Positions 10,886 to 21,702 of a DNA stretch of 64,000 bases are shown here, piece by piece. The stretch is from Blepharisma stoltei (lineage: Eukaryota; Ciliophora; Heterotrichea; Heterotrichida; Blepharismidae), in contig CAJZBQ010000002.1 of assembly GCA_914767885.1 (NCBI GenBank), forward strand, positions 124,001 to 188,000, given 5' to 3'. Both the position numbers and the translations under genes were made by a program. The first letter of the stretch is position 1. Each line of letters begins with the position of its first letter. The notes under the pieces were generated by a model that had not been told where the DNA came from, did not search any database, and worked only from the letters and a program-made list of their open reading frames with translations.

Positions 10886-11819
10886 ATGGAAAATTCATCA
10901 GTTTTCTTACGTGAAGAATACGCCCAAAGGGAGTTCTGGAATAATAGGTTTAGGGACTATAAAAGTCCGTTTGACTGATATGTAAGCTGAAAAGAGCTCA
11001 GACCAATACTGAATTCGAATGTCCCAGCAGAATCTATTGCAAATGTCCTTATGGTAGGATGCGGGAACTCTACGTTGAGCGGAGATATGGGCGGAAATGG
11101 CTACAATGTCACGAATATTGACATTTCAGATGTAGTAATTGACCAGATGAAGGACAAAACTGGTCAAGATTATTTGCTGATGGACGCGACTAAGACTTTT
11201 TTTAAGGACCAGGCCTTTGACTTTGTGCTGGACAAAGGCACGTTTGACGCTTTAGCATGCCAAGCAGGCTCAGAGCTGCCGTCTGCACTTGTGAGAGAAA
11301 TGGGGAGAATTGCGAAAAAAGTGATTATGATTATTACACATGGAAAAAAAGCAGCCAGATCACCTGTTTTTAATGGAGCTTTGGAGGAGTTTGGGGAATG
11401 GAAAGAAGAAGTGATTAAATGTGAACTGTCATTTCAGGCACAGTTTATTATAGTTTTTTTGATAAATAAGGGTATAAATTTTGGGAAATTTATAGGAAAT
11501 AAAGGAGTTTTTTGATAATTATTAGGAGAAAGCTATTTTTAAAGATATAAATATTATTAGGTCAATGTATCCAGGGGATTCTTTAAGCAAAGTTATGAAG
11601 GATCCTGAAAAACTTGCAGCCTGCATAAAACAGTTAGCGGAGTATAAGAAATCGAAGGTTACGGAAGAAAATCCATTAAGGCAGACTTTTTGCTGGGTTT
11701 ATATTTATAGTAAGTTAGAGGGCCAAAATGAAGCTCAGAAAGAAGAAAATGAAGAGGAAGAAATTCCAGACAAGGAAGAAGAAAATTCAGAAGCAGCAGA
11801 AGCTAAAGGAGCAAACTAA
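10886..11819 (+). CDS. Class I methyltransferase, EEF1AKMT4/METTL13-like
   Basis: The N terminus YAQREFWNNRFRDY, then SPFDWYVSW (two Trp as TGA) and the SAM-binding loop MVGCGNSTLSGDM followed by TNIDISDVVI are typical of the EEF1AKMT4/METTL13 group. These methylate lysines of elongation factor eEF1A. DKGTFDAL is the expected acidic/substrate motif. One IES (11453-11549) interrupts the C-terminal part; its removal gives QFIINIIRSMYPGDSL. The C terminus is an acidic Glu-rich tail. The start ATG lies 6 bp after the thiolase stop. Confidence 0.82.
11453..11549. other. TA-bounded IES (97 bp)
   Basis: TA at 11451-11452 and 11548-11549. Removal joins AQFII to NIIRSMYPGD in the methyltransferase. 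Confidence 0.75.
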
Positions 11820-12051
11820 ATAAAAAATGATCAACCCAAAAAAAATTAAAATTCTCCCTATATGTATTCTATATTTTATTGAATTTATACAAAATAATTT
11901 TTATTTTTTTTTTAATTTATATAGAAAATAGGGCACAGGCTTAGCTTATTCCGCTTCTTTTTAATAAAAATCAGGATTTTTTTTTAAAAATGATAAAATA
12001 TACTTTTTTATCCAGCTAGAATATGAAAACCAATTAATTTGTATTAAAACA

Positions 12052-14414
12052 ATGGGATGCTCTGTAAATGCAGGCAAAAGAGCAGTTAATATAGGAGGAA
12101 ACCCTGAAAATGTGGTCACAATAACCAACGCATCTATCTCAAAAAAAGCTAAAAAGAGCAAAAATGACCCACTTGATCGTCGAGTCAGTTCAGTAAACGA
12201 TCTTATTGTCCAGCAAGCCAATTTTGTCATGGAAAACGAAAATAAATTCCAAGAAGTCTATAGAATCGCAAACGTCATAGGTGCAGGCGCTTTTGGGGAA
12301 GTCAGAGTTTGCTTTCACAGAGACACTGGCGCTAAAAGAGCTGTAAAAATATTCAGAAAAGATATGATGACTAATGAGTCATCCAAGGCAAATTTAGACA
12401 GAGAAATTGCTATTTTGAAGTCAGGAAAGTGAATAAAATGGTAAATTATTGTAATTTTTCTTATAAAAAATATCCCTTGGGCTTTTTGCAATGGCCGTTT
12501 GAAGTCATTAGACCATCCTAATATAGTAAGAGTTTATGAATTTTTTGAAGATTCTAAAAGACTTTATATAGTCATGGAATATTGTAGCGGAGGTGAGCTG
12601 TTTGCAGAGATTACAAAGAGGGCGTCATTTACGGAAAATCAAGCAGCTCAGGTCATGCATCAACTGTTTTCAGCCGTTTCATATTTGCATGATAATGGAA
12701 TCCTACACAGGGATTTAAAGCCAGAAAATATTTTACTAGAAGAAAAGAATGAGCTGATAAATATCCTTTTTTAGCTGAATTTTTAGCAAAAATATAAAAT
12801 CTATAAATATTCACTATTTAACACAAAAAGTATATAAAATTGGTAGACTTTGGGACTGCTACTTTTAACGTTGATAAAAGGGCTATTACACAAACCATGG
12901 GAACGGCCTATTATATTGCTCCAGAAGTCATTGAAGGAGACTATAACGAAAAATGCGATGTCTGGAGCTGTGGAGTTATTATGTATATATTACTAGCTGG
13001 ATATCCGCCATTTAATGGAACTAATGATGATGGCATTATAGAAAGTATCAGGAAAGGAGTATATGATTTAGATGGAGACCCATGGCCTAGAATCTCAGAA
13101 GATGCAAAAGAGCTTTTATGCTTGATACTGACACCTGAAAAGAAAAGGCTATCTGCTTCACAAGCACTACAGCACACATGAATATCCCAAAGGGTTTATA
13201 GGCCTGTTACTAGCAAAGAGGTGATGGAGTCTATTATAAACAAATTAAAAGCTTTTCATGCCACAAGTAAGCTAACTCCCCCCATCCTTGATCGAAGGGC
13301 TCGTCATCGTTCGATCAAGGATGGGGGTTAAAAAAAATTATATATAAAAAAAAAAAAATATAATTTTTTTTTTATATACTTTTATATACTTTTAAATAGT
13401 ATTTAATAATTATTTTTTACGGCAAAAAAATAATTTTATAAGAATACCAATTTTTAATTTTTTATTTTTTGGTTACACCTTTAAACTGTATAAATTTTAA
13501 TTTATTCATTATTGAATTAAAAATTTTAAAGAATCTCTATGTTTTAGATTATTGAGTTTTTAAGCCCAGGCTGATGACTAAAGCACTTCAGATGGTTGAT
13601 TCCGTAGCTTTCTGTCGTCTCAAAGCCTCTGAAAACAACTTCATTAGGCACATCTTCCCAAGCTTTTGATAACAAATATATTTTTATATATATAAAAATT
13701 TGTATGATATATGAAAATCGTTCGATTAAGGATAGGGGTTAAATTTTCTCAATTTTTAGGAATTTTTACAGTCAATCGTTCGATCAAGGATTGGGGTAAA
13801 TTTTCCCAATTTTTAGGAATTTTTACAGTGAATCGTTCGATCAAGGACGGCGGGGAGTAAGAGACGCTGTCCATACTTTTATCACTCTTCAGTGCATTTC
13901 GAACCAGGATACTAAAATACTTATTCCCTCAACAAAAAAATTAAAAATAAATAGAAAAAAATCATTATAAGTTTTATTAAATTTTTTATAAATTAGGGAG
14001 ATTAGAGAAGTATTCAGGACAATGGATAAAAATGGGGATGGAAAAATTAGCAGGGGAGAGCTGCTAGATCAGTTTATTAACACTATAGGCACTGCTAATG
14101 CTGAGATTGAGTCTGAGCATATAATGAAAGAAGTCGACACAGATGCAAACGGCTTTATAGATTACACAGAGTTTTTAAAAGCTACAATGGACATAAAGAA
14201 AGTCTTATCTGCAGAAAATTTAAAAGCTGCTTTTAAATTATTCGACAGAGATGGCAGCGGAAGTATATCAAAAAACGAACTCAAAAAAGTATTAGGCGGC
14301 ACTATTGTAGCTGAAGATCACGTTTGAAATGAAATTATCAGAGAAGCAGACCAGAATGGGGATGGGGAAATCGACTTGCAGGAGTTTCAAGATCTTATCT
14401 TGTCAAAAATTTAA
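12052..14414 (+). CDS. Calcium-dependent protein kinase (CDPK)
   Basis: The start MGCSVN is a myristoylation-type N terminus. The kinase has the glycine loop GAGAFG, AVKIF lysine, HRDLKPEN, DFG and APEV motifs, so it should be active. A junction helix (KLRDAVHTFITLQ) leads to four EF-hands: DKNGDGKIS, DTDANGFID, DRDGSGSIS and DQNGDGEID, all with acidic ligands. Ca2+ binding should relieve autoinhibition at the membrane. Four inserts break the gene: a 74-bp retroposon-like insert, two TA IESs and a 585-bp MITE. All are frame-restoring. Several TGA codons are Trp. CDPKs are common in ciliates, apicomplexans and plants. Confidence 0.92.
12424..12497 (+). mobile_element. 74-bp insert with 10-bp TSD and AAAATGG head
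   Basis: TTTGAAGTCA occurs at 12414-12423 and 12498-12507. The insert begins GGAAAGTGAATAAAATGG, like the long retroposons, but has no TAATC tail. Removal joins REIAILKS to LDHPNIVRVY in the CDPK. Confidence 0.75.
12764..12834. other. TA-bounded IES (71 bp)
   Basis: TA at 12762-12763 and 12833-12834. Removal joins EEKNELIN to IKLVDFGTAT, the expected kinase subdomain VII. Confidence 0.85.
13276..13860. mobile_element. 585-bp MITE/transposon with transposase remnant
   Basis: TAA flanks it (13273-13275 and 13858-13860). The ends read CTCCCCCCATCC and GGCGGGGAG, and subterminal ATCGTTCGATCAAGGA repeats occur several times in both orientations. Removal joins ATSKL to RDAVHTFITL in the CDPK linker. 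On the minus strand, 13545-13680 encodes about 44 residues with AWEDVPNEVVFRGF, which resembles the C-terminal part of a pogo/Tigger-type DDE transposase. Confidence 0.75.
13924..13995. other. TA-bounded IES (72 bp)
   Basis: TA at 13922-13923 and 13994-13995. Removal joins NQDTKIL to REIREVFRTMDKNG, the standard CDPK linker into EF-hand one. Confidence 0.8.
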
Positions 14415-14539
14415 CAATGTTATTAAATATATTTTTTACGAGAAAATAATAGAGATTTATTATTAAAACAAATTTTTTATATAAAAAAAAATTATTCTTT
14501 GCTAATTATTTCCTATTTTATCCTCTAAATAACAGTAAT

Positions 14540-16170
14540 TTATCCTTTTAAAGCTTCATATGCAGTAGAAATCCCAAGCATAGTTAAAAAAATAGTCCAA
14601 GAAGACAGTAGAATTCTTTTAAACTCTGATGTTTCTAATTTCCAATATATAAGGGTAGGAAAAATTTTTCCAATAAGCACTGAAAATATTCCTCCAATTA
14701 TTTTAAAATATGAAATTGCGTCAGGAATTTTTATAGCTGTGATGACAGAATATAGCAAAATAAGAGCGGTAATTGCTATATGTGTGTTTATGCCGGTGTT
14801 TAGCTTGGTAGATAAATTAGATATCGCCATTCTTGTCATATCAAAATAAAATGGTGACGTTGATGGACCCCTATGAAGCAGGTAGGACCCATCCTGATGA
14901 AGCTGAAAATAGTGCCCTGCATTTTAAACTAGGCTTCAGGCTTGGGGATATATGCAGAATAGGGAAGTTCTATTTCGCCTTTAGCCTTTGCTGATCAGGA
15001 CTAATGGGCATAAGAGTAGATCTAACCTAGGGACCTATTCTTTAGGTTAGTGGCTTTCTCCAGATAGTCTGGCAGTGGTTAATCTGCTTATAGCCTTATA
15101 GCACTAGCTTAACTTGTCATATGAACGTTAGCAGGAACTCCCAGCATTAATGTAAATGATAAGCAAAACTTAGCCATAATCATAGGAAGGTCTATTGAGT
15201 TTTCTTCTAATGGCTCTCTGTTAACAATCAGTCTTGGCATATTGTCAATGTGAGACAAAAATCCAAAGACTCCAATTATCCTATTACTATAGACTTTAAC
15301 TGTTTTTTTGTTATTGAAAATATATATAAAACGGACAAATTTAAATAATTTATTATTTTATAAAAGATATACAAGATAAAATGCTATAATAAGATTATTC
15401 GTCTTACCAATAATTTCTCCCATTTTATTAGGATTCCTTTTCTTCATTTCGCTATACACAATTGGTATAGCTCTACTCGCTTCAAATGCAAATAAAATTA
15501 TACAAAGTCCATTTACTGCCCCATAATCAAAATTAATCCAATTAAAATGCTCCCAAAATTCATATTTTCTTGATAAATAAGATGGAGTCTGGATAAAGAC
15601 GATAGCTGATATATAAATAATTGTGGTAACACTTATTATTGAGGTATATCTTAAGGATGACAATCTTCTATATAAAGAAAGAGGAAAAAGTACAAATAAA
15701 TTGATTATAAGGGTAATAGGGATTTTACAGTAATCGCCATATTCTGAAGGGATTATATTGATTGAGTGTAATAAACTGTCTAAAAATTGTGCAATCATTG
15801 CTTGATATGAACAGAGAATTCCTATAGAATATATAATTAAAGAAATCTGTATGATTTTTTGAGGGGTTTTTCCAAGTAAGGCAGCTACGATTCCGATGTA
15901 GGTAGTTTCTTTGGTTTTATCGACTGCATTTATAAGGATTTTGTAATAAAAAGAGCATGTTAACCCACTGAACAGTATAAAAAAAATTCCTAATAAAAGC
16001 CCGCATTTATGGACTGCATATGGAAGCCCCATAACTCCTGATCCTATTATAACTGAGCATAGTGTACATACTGAAGAAGTCATAGACCCAGGCCGAATTG
16101 GGTTTGCTAATAAAGCAAAGCTGTTTTTCTTTTTAAAACTTAGCCCAGAATCATTTTCTAAGATTTTCAT
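14540..16170 (-). CDS. Amino-acid transporter (AAAP/SLC38-like)
   Basis: This is a multi-pass permease of the auxin/amino-acid family. It starts with a cytosolic tail, then GSGVMGLPYAVHKCG, the usual first-helix signature with an unwound GxG, followed by about ten hydrophobic helices and a short C terminus. One IES (15292-15369) and one retroposon (14842-15112) interrupt it. Removal restores YLVYSNRIIGVFGFL and GVPANVHMTRMAISN. The ATG at 16170 follows an AT-rich leader. The substrate cannot be inferred. Confidence 0.85.
14842..15112 (+). mobile_element. Retroposon with 10-bp TSD
   Basis: CTTGTCATAT occurs at 14832-14841 and 15113-15122. The insert starts CAAAATAAAATGGTGACG and ends GCACTAGCTTAA. 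Removal exactly restores the transporter frame. Confidence 0.82.
15292..15369. other. TA-bounded IES (78 bp)
   Basis: TA at 15290-15291 and 15368-15369. Removal joins IIAFYLVY to SNRIIGVFGF in the transporter. Confidence 0.78.
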
Positions 16171-16289
16171 TTTATTTTTAATATTTAAAAAGAAAATATA
16201 ATTAGAATATTGAAAACGTATTATAATTTTATTTTAATTAATAATTACTCGTTACTTGTATTATTATTTAACAAGATAATTAATTGTTA

Positions 16290-16355
16290 ATCTAACCGTC
16301 CCCTCCGTGAGCGAGATAAGAAATTTTGTTTATTCACAAAAAGGGCTAATTTTTA
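16290..16355. mobile_element. MITE end fragment (hairpin)
   Basis: CCCCTCCGTGAGCGAG followed by AAATTTTG and a degraded inverted copy resembles the left-end hairpin of the intact MITE at 63481. It lies in the 260-bp gap between divergent genes. Confidence 0.5.
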
Positions 16356-16432
16356 TTTTTAAAATATACTCTATTCACTCTCAAAAAACAGCTGAAAATA
16401 AAGCTGAGCTGTAATTTTCATAGTAAAAGATA

Positions 16433-16842
16433 ATGAGTGTACTAAATGCATGCAGAGCACCAACAGACAATCCAGAAAGCAAAACATTCTTACTCGTGAA
16501 CAACAAGATCAGCAAAATAAATCTTGAAAGAGTAAAACATTGCACGTGAAAATTGTTTTGAGTTTACAAAAATTTATCATCCAAAAAGTAATGGAAAATC
16601 AAAAATATTGATTTGGCTTCCACAGTTTTTGATTTTCGAAAAATTTTTCATCGTCAGATTTGTTCTTTGGAGTTCAAAAAGTTTTTATAGTCATTTATTT
16701 TTGCTTCGCAGGAAATTATTTGCAGATGAGATTTGTTTATGCTGCCAGAAATTTTGACTTGCCAATGGTTGCCGCTTCTTTAAGTGCACTTCGTGCACTA
16801 TTAAACTTTCCCTTAGCTATATTTATTGATTTACTAATTTAA
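16433..16842 (+). CDS. Hypothetical protein with a 17-nt intron
   Basis: ATG 16433 opens MSVLNACRAPTDNPESK. Removing a 17-nt GT...AG stretch (16545-16561) shifts into a frame with TGA as Trp that continues through KYWFGFHSFW and AGNYLQMRFVYAARN to TAA 16842, about 130 residues. The C-terminal part (LPMVAASLSALRALLNF) looks helical and the end is hydrophobic. I do not recognise the family. Without the intron the first frame stops at 16590 and the second has no start. Confidence 0.5.
16545..16561 (+). other. Putative 17-nt intron
   Basis: It reads GTGAAAATTGTTTTGAG and joins two open frames (LERVKHC to TLQKFIIQKV). It is slightly longer than the 15-16 nt introns elsewhere in the window. Confidence 0.45.
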
Positions 16843-17173
16843 ATGCTGTTTCTCGACTTTATAATGATGTATTTCTAAGATTTTATATAGTGAACTATAC
16901 TGACTGGCACGGGGTGCTTTTGGCTCAGTTTCGAGCCAAAAGCACCCCGTGCCAGTCAGTGTAGTTAACTATATTTACGAAATATAAAAAAACGATTTCG
17001 CAGGAAAGTAAAAATTGAATTTATTTATATAATTTATGTTTTATACCACAGGCTATTTGACATCTAACAAAATTATCTAAGGAAGATCGATAATTAGCTG
17101 CAAAATAAATTAAATAAATTATCATTGAAAATGGAATATAGAATATTTTCGCCTAAATCTTTTAATTAAAACT
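16843..17173. other. Intergenic with a long perfect palindrome
   Basis: 28-bp arms at 16899-16926 and 16933-16960 are perfect inverted copies around a 6-nt loop; flanking bases extend the pairing imperfectly to about 16888-16972. The arms are GC-rich in AT-rich surroundings. No gene is visible. Confidence 0.85.
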
Positions 17174-18190
17174 ATGGTATCTATGAGTGCTTCATTTATC
17201 TTAAAGCCAAGACCAAAATTAGAAGTGAAAAGAAGCAAAAGTATGACAAATTTAAGCAAAACTTCTTGAAACCCGAACCCAAGCACGCTTTCTATTATAT
17301 ACCAGCATTGACAAAAATTACCTACTGCATCAAAATTAGAATACACAAATTTGAAAAAGATTTTTACTGAGGAAAGCCAAAAAATAAGGCAGGAAATACG
17401 GAGAAATGATAGGCTAAATAAATCGATATCTGTAATCCCGAGAACTAAGTATAAAAGAAGAGTTCGAAATTCGTCACAAGTAGTTGATTTGATGGAAAAA
17501 CTGAAAAAAGCGAGAGAGCTGAAGGAAAAGGAAAAGCAGAAAAAGGCAGCGACCCCTCTTTTGCATTTTGCAAAAGCTTTAGGCCAGTCATGCCAATCCT
17601 GTACACAAAATGTTCTATTTAGCAGTAGTAGGTCAAGTAAAAAATTTGGATTTCTCCTTAAGAAAAGTATTATTGAACGTACAATAGCCCCTGATGAGCC
17701 ATATAAAGAAATTCTTGAAGCAGAAAAAGGTGCATTCTCTCGGATTCCTATAAAAGAAGAACTGACAATTGCTTCTAGAACTGGAGAATTATTTATTTCT
17801 GACTTGAATTCTGCCTCAACTGCAAGTTTACTTAAAAGGCATGATATAAGATCTATTTTGAGTATTGGTATAAATAACCAGCCAGTAAAATATCCATTTA
17901 TTGAGAATTATTACACAGTCAATATTGTTGATAACGACTCAGGGGTTGAAAACTTTTTTGAGTCAATTCCCTCAGCGTTTAAAATAATTGACAAATGCTT
18001 ATCTGAAGGAAACTTGCTTATTCATTGCTATTATGGGGTCAGCAGATCTTGCGCAGTAGTTGCTGTATATCTTATAAAAAAGTATCAAATTTCCTTAGCA
18101 AAAGCAATCACAATCACACATAAAGGACGGAAAAGTTTCAAGCTATCTCCCCTCTTAGAAAAGATGTTACTAGAGCTAGAAAAATTATAA
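17174..18190 (+). CDS. Dual-specificity protein phosphatase
   Basis: The C-terminal DSP domain (about 17780-18180) has the catalytic loop HCYYGVSRS, matching HCxxGxxR, preceded by a VDNDSG stretch that can supply the general acid. The N-terminal third is basic and Lys/Glu-rich (for example EKEKQKKAA) with coiled-coil character. The frame opens at ATG 17174 or ATG 17183 and needs two TGA codons as Trp. Its stop lies 24 bp from the convergent RpiB gene. It is probably a MAPK-phosphatase-like enzyme; substrates are unknown. Confidence 0.85.
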
Positions 18191-18214
18191 ACTGCATAAG
18201 AATTTTAATTAATC

Positions 18215-18661
18215 CTAAACTGCTGCATCTATCATATCTCTTCTCCTAACATCATTTTCTTCCTCCCCAAACTGCGTCGTGAAAAATGCATCAACCATTT
18301 GCTCTGCGACAAAATAAGTAGTCTGCCTCTCCCCAATGGCAATCACATTGCTATCATATTTTTTTCTTGCGGTTTCTGCAGTCCATAAATCGTGACATAG
18401 CGCACATCTGATTCCAGGAAATTTATTAGCTGAAATAGAAATCCCGATACCAGTTCCACATACGAGCAGTCCGAATTTTGCCTCATTGGCGATTATTTTG
18501 TCACAGACAGCTTTTCCATAATGCGGATAATCCACCATTTGGGCGTCAAAGCAGCCTACATCAATAACTGTAGCCCCTTTGCTTTGGAGATGCTCAATAA
18601 GTCTGTTTTTTAAGCTAATACCAGCATGGTCGCTTCCAGCAGCAATCACAATATTTTCCAT
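18215..18661 (-). CDS. rpiB: Ribose-5-phosphate isomerase B
   Basis: The 148-residue protein has the RpiB signature: GSDHAGISLK at the N terminus, DVGCFD, DYPHYG and the catalytic Cys loop VCGTGIGISISANK, followed by RCALCHDLWTA. It interconverts ribose-5-phosphate and ribulose-5-phosphate in the pentose phosphate pathway, presumably in the cytosol. Length and motifs are complete and no insert interrupts it. RpiB is mainly bacterial but is also found in many protists. Confidence 0.95.
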   Translation of the reverse strand: MENIVIAAGSDHAGISLKNRLIEHLQSKGATVIDVGCFDAQMVDYPHYGKAVCDKIIANEAKFGLLVCGTGIGISISANKFPGIRCALCHDLWTAETARKKYDSNVIAIGERQTTYFVAEQMVDAFFTTQFGEEENDVRRRDMIDAAV

Positions 18662-18677
18662 TATTTAATTTATTATA

Positions 18678-20927
18678 TTAACAGCTGCTTTTCCAGGTTT
18701 CTGCGATTTTTTCGACTGTAGATTTTAAGGTATCATGCAAATTTTTAAGCTTTTGAACCCTTTCTTTGGTAACCCTTGCTTTTTCGTAGAGCTCGGCTCA
18801 GTCGATTTCTTCTTGTTTCTCGTCTTTTCAGGATAATTTTGCTTCATCACATCTGTCTTTTATATATTTCCTCAGCTCTAAGTGTGTAAACTGGGTGATT
18901 TCGCCTGTTTTTCTTAATTTAGCAATTTCTTTCATTTCAGTTTTGGCTATTAAATTGCTTAAATCTCTCTCGTCTGCAATTTTTTTCATTTCTAAAGCCA
19001 CTCTAGGGAATTTTGTGAGGACGTCTTTAAGGATTTTTTTTTCAAGGACTAATAGTTCAGTTGGTTCCATGCATTTGACGGTAAATCTTCGATTTATGTC
19101 TTTAAACATTTCGATTTCTCCGAAATAGGAGTCAGCTCTTAAGTGCTTAAATATTATAGAATCCTCTCCACTATACAGAATTATTAAAATGGCGTGATCT
19201 GACGTGGACTCCTGACAACCCGTGAGTTGATCCGGGCAAGGAAAGGCGAGCCACATGGCGATAGTTCTCCGGGGTGGGTTTTTGGTCTAAGGGATAACCT
19301 TAGATCTTTTTTCCTTACCTGCAGAAAATCCCTACCGGCGCAGAGTCCCGATGCTACTCCATGGGGAGCGATCTTGAACCTGCAATAAGGTTCTGACAGG
19401 CCATGGAGGAGGCAAAAGACGATTCACCCATACTCTGAGCCCTGTCAGAGGTTAAGGGAGTCTTTGGCTGAAATTTGGGACCAAGAAAGGCTCGGCCGAA
19501 CGGTAGGGTTTTTCTCCCCGACAGACTTCTGACGTCACCATTTTTTGGGGACATCAGTAGGGAAAAAGGTGGTGTGAGGATAGCGCTTAGCGCCAACGCG
19601 AAGCTATCCGTTGGACGGAGAGGGCTGAAATAAACCCCGACGACCCGCTATAATTTTAATCTAATCTAATCTAATCTCCACTATACACATATCCAATCCT
19701 CCCTTTCAGTACAAAATACATTTCCTCTGGGTAATCTTTTTCATCATAAATTATATCTCCCGCTGCATAGTGCTGATTAATCAAAAATGGGACCACCGAT
19801 GACACAAAAACTGGGTCTTTATCCTTAAAAAATGACAAAGTCCTTGCCGCTCCCTGGTGCATAAACATTGACACTTCATACCTTAAATACCTGGGAAGCT
19901 CCATAAACACGCTTTGTTTATCATACAAACTCCCCCCAGTCCTATCAGTTGAATAAATCAGGGAATCTTTTAATTTTTTTTTCAAGGCAAACCCGACCCC
20001 TGACTCATTGCAAAATTCTTCAATTAATGCCAATTTTTGTTCAGTTACAGATGCCTTGGTATCAATGCCAGAAATCATGGTTGACAAGCTGGAAATTGCA
20101 AAGGTGAAAAAGAAAAGCACAAAGGCCATTCAGATAATGGAGACTAGTCTTTCTGTAGTGTTTTGAGCTGTGATGTCCCCATAGCCGACGGTAACAAGGG
20201 TTGTTAAAGCTCAGTAAAGTGCTCGTAGATAAAGTGACCCAGTTTCAAAGTCTTGAAAATTGTTTACAACGACCCAGGTTTTATAAGAATAATCTTCAAA
20301 TTTTGAGGCATAATTGAATAAGCAAGCTACTAGGTGAAGTAGAACAATAACAAGCAAAATAAAACTGCAGAGTCTCATAGCACTTCTTTTGATGCTTAAA
20401 AATTCTTCAACTTTTTGCATGAATTCGTTATTTCTGCTTCCTTTCATCATTTTAAAAAGCCTACTAAGTCTTAACAGTTTCACAAGCCTGGGCAGCCTGG
20501 CCAGTCTTAATAGCCCGCTATAACTTGTGTTCCCATTCCCACTTCACAAATAAAAAGGAAAGCAAGCAATTAAGTCAATTCAAAACCAACCTGTAATATA
20601 GTTTCAAGCTATTTTTCACCTATTTGTTATAATAACTTCGTCAGCTTCATAAGCACTATTAAATGTAATAAGAATGTCACAGAAAAATACACCGTTCAGG
20701 ACATTTTCGACGTACCACCATGAATCATACATAGAAGTTTCGTAAAAAGATAGCACAAAAGTCATACCAAATGCGGTATAAAGTAAAAGTGCAGAGATGA
20801 TCATATTTCAGATGGTTTTAAACAGCTTTCCAGGGTGAAAAAGATATTTGGGGAAATCAACTTCGTCATAGTCATCAGGCTCGAGGTCCCTTTTCGTGGA
20901 AAGGTCACAATTCCTGCTTTTTTCCAT
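18678..20927 (-). CDS. Cyclic-nucleotide-gated/EAG-type K+ channel
   Basis: Six membrane segments are visible. S4 carries repeated Arg/Lys (RLARLPRLVKLLRLSRLFK), the pore loop ends TLVTVGYGD, the K+ selectivity filter, and an S6 and C-linker follow. A cyclic-nucleotide-binding-like domain starts near YAAGDIIYDEKD and includes FGEIEMF; some ligand contacts are weak. The tail is charged and helical. Several TGA codons are Trp (for example in S1-S2 and just before the pore). A 497-bp retroposon (19178-19674) splits the nucleotide-binding domain between GYVYSG and EDSIIF and is exactly reversible. It starts at ATG 20927 and ends 17 bp downstream of the RpiB start codon. Confidence 0.92.
19178..19674 (+). 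mobile_element. Retroposon with 13-bp TSD and TAATC tail
   Basis: TCTCCACTATACA occurs at 19165-19177 and 19675-19687. The insert starts GAATTATTAAAATGGCG and ends TTTTAATCTAATCTAA. It is GC-rich compared with the channel gene. Confidence 0.88.
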
Positions 20928-20997
20928 ATTATGGCATTATGATTTTTTTAAATTTTCACAGAATTAAAGGATTACCAAATATAGATTTAGATTTAGT

Positions 20998-21599
20998 TAT
21001 CTCCTCCAAATATCAAACTTATTAAGCAATAGCCTGCTCCCAGACTGCACTGCTTCACTTGGCCTCAGAGTTCTGTTGTTGCCTCCTTCCCATTTCACGA
21101 GAGTTCCTTTCACAATTGCGTATTTGTATTCTATATCTTTTGACTTCTGGCTGAGGCTTATGATAGCTTTCCAAATATGCCCATTTGTCCATTCAAGATC
21201 TAAAGCTCTGTCGGACCTTCAATTTCCCATGACTTCGTGGCCTCCTAGAATGATCATTCTTTCTCCAAACGCTGTGTTATAGTGCATGCTAAATGTTATT
21301 TCAACTGTTTTACCTTGTGCGAGCTCTTTTTCTAGCCGAATAGCTTCTTCAAGAGCTTGACCATATATTGGAAGCACTTTTAGCTCATTTAGCTCGTCTA
21401 TTAGTTTATTTTTTGACTTTTTGTATCTTTTTTTCTCTGTTGGTAGTGTTTGAGACTTATGAAGTTTGCTTTCGTCAATTTTTATAGATGATGTACTTTC
21501 TGAAAATTTCCTAACCTTAGGTATAAAACCTATAGAATGAGAACCCTGAGATGTGAAATCGGTATCTTTTGATATGAAACTGCGTCCTTTATCACTCAT
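20998..21599 (-). CDS. CBM20 starch-binding-domain protein
   Basis: The C-terminal 100 residues form a CBM20 carbohydrate-binding domain: VEITFSMHYNTAFGERM, GGHEVMGNWRSDRALDLEW, IEYKYAIVKG and KWEGGNNRTL. The Trp in MGNW is encoded by TGA. The N-terminal half is Ser/Lys-rich and probably disordered. No catalytic domain is present, so it may recruit proteins to glycogen or starch-like polymer. Start ATG 21599, stop 20998. Confidence 0.85.
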
Positions 21600-21702
21600 A
21601 ATGCTATTAAGCTTTAATTATTAATTAAAATTATAATCCCTTAAATATCTCATTTGACATACTCGACACAAATTTACATAATCCCTTAATTTTCCTATTA
21701 AA

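Noticed and set aside
17122-17346. 74-residue minus-strand hydrophobic frame
   Set aside because: It is the antisense shadow of the N terminus of the dual-specificity phosphatase once TGA is read as Trp and ATG 17174 is used.
18215-18661. RpiB as a recent bacterial transfer
   Set aside because: RpiB is widespread in protists and the base composition matches its neighbours; the sequence alone gives no support for recent transfer.
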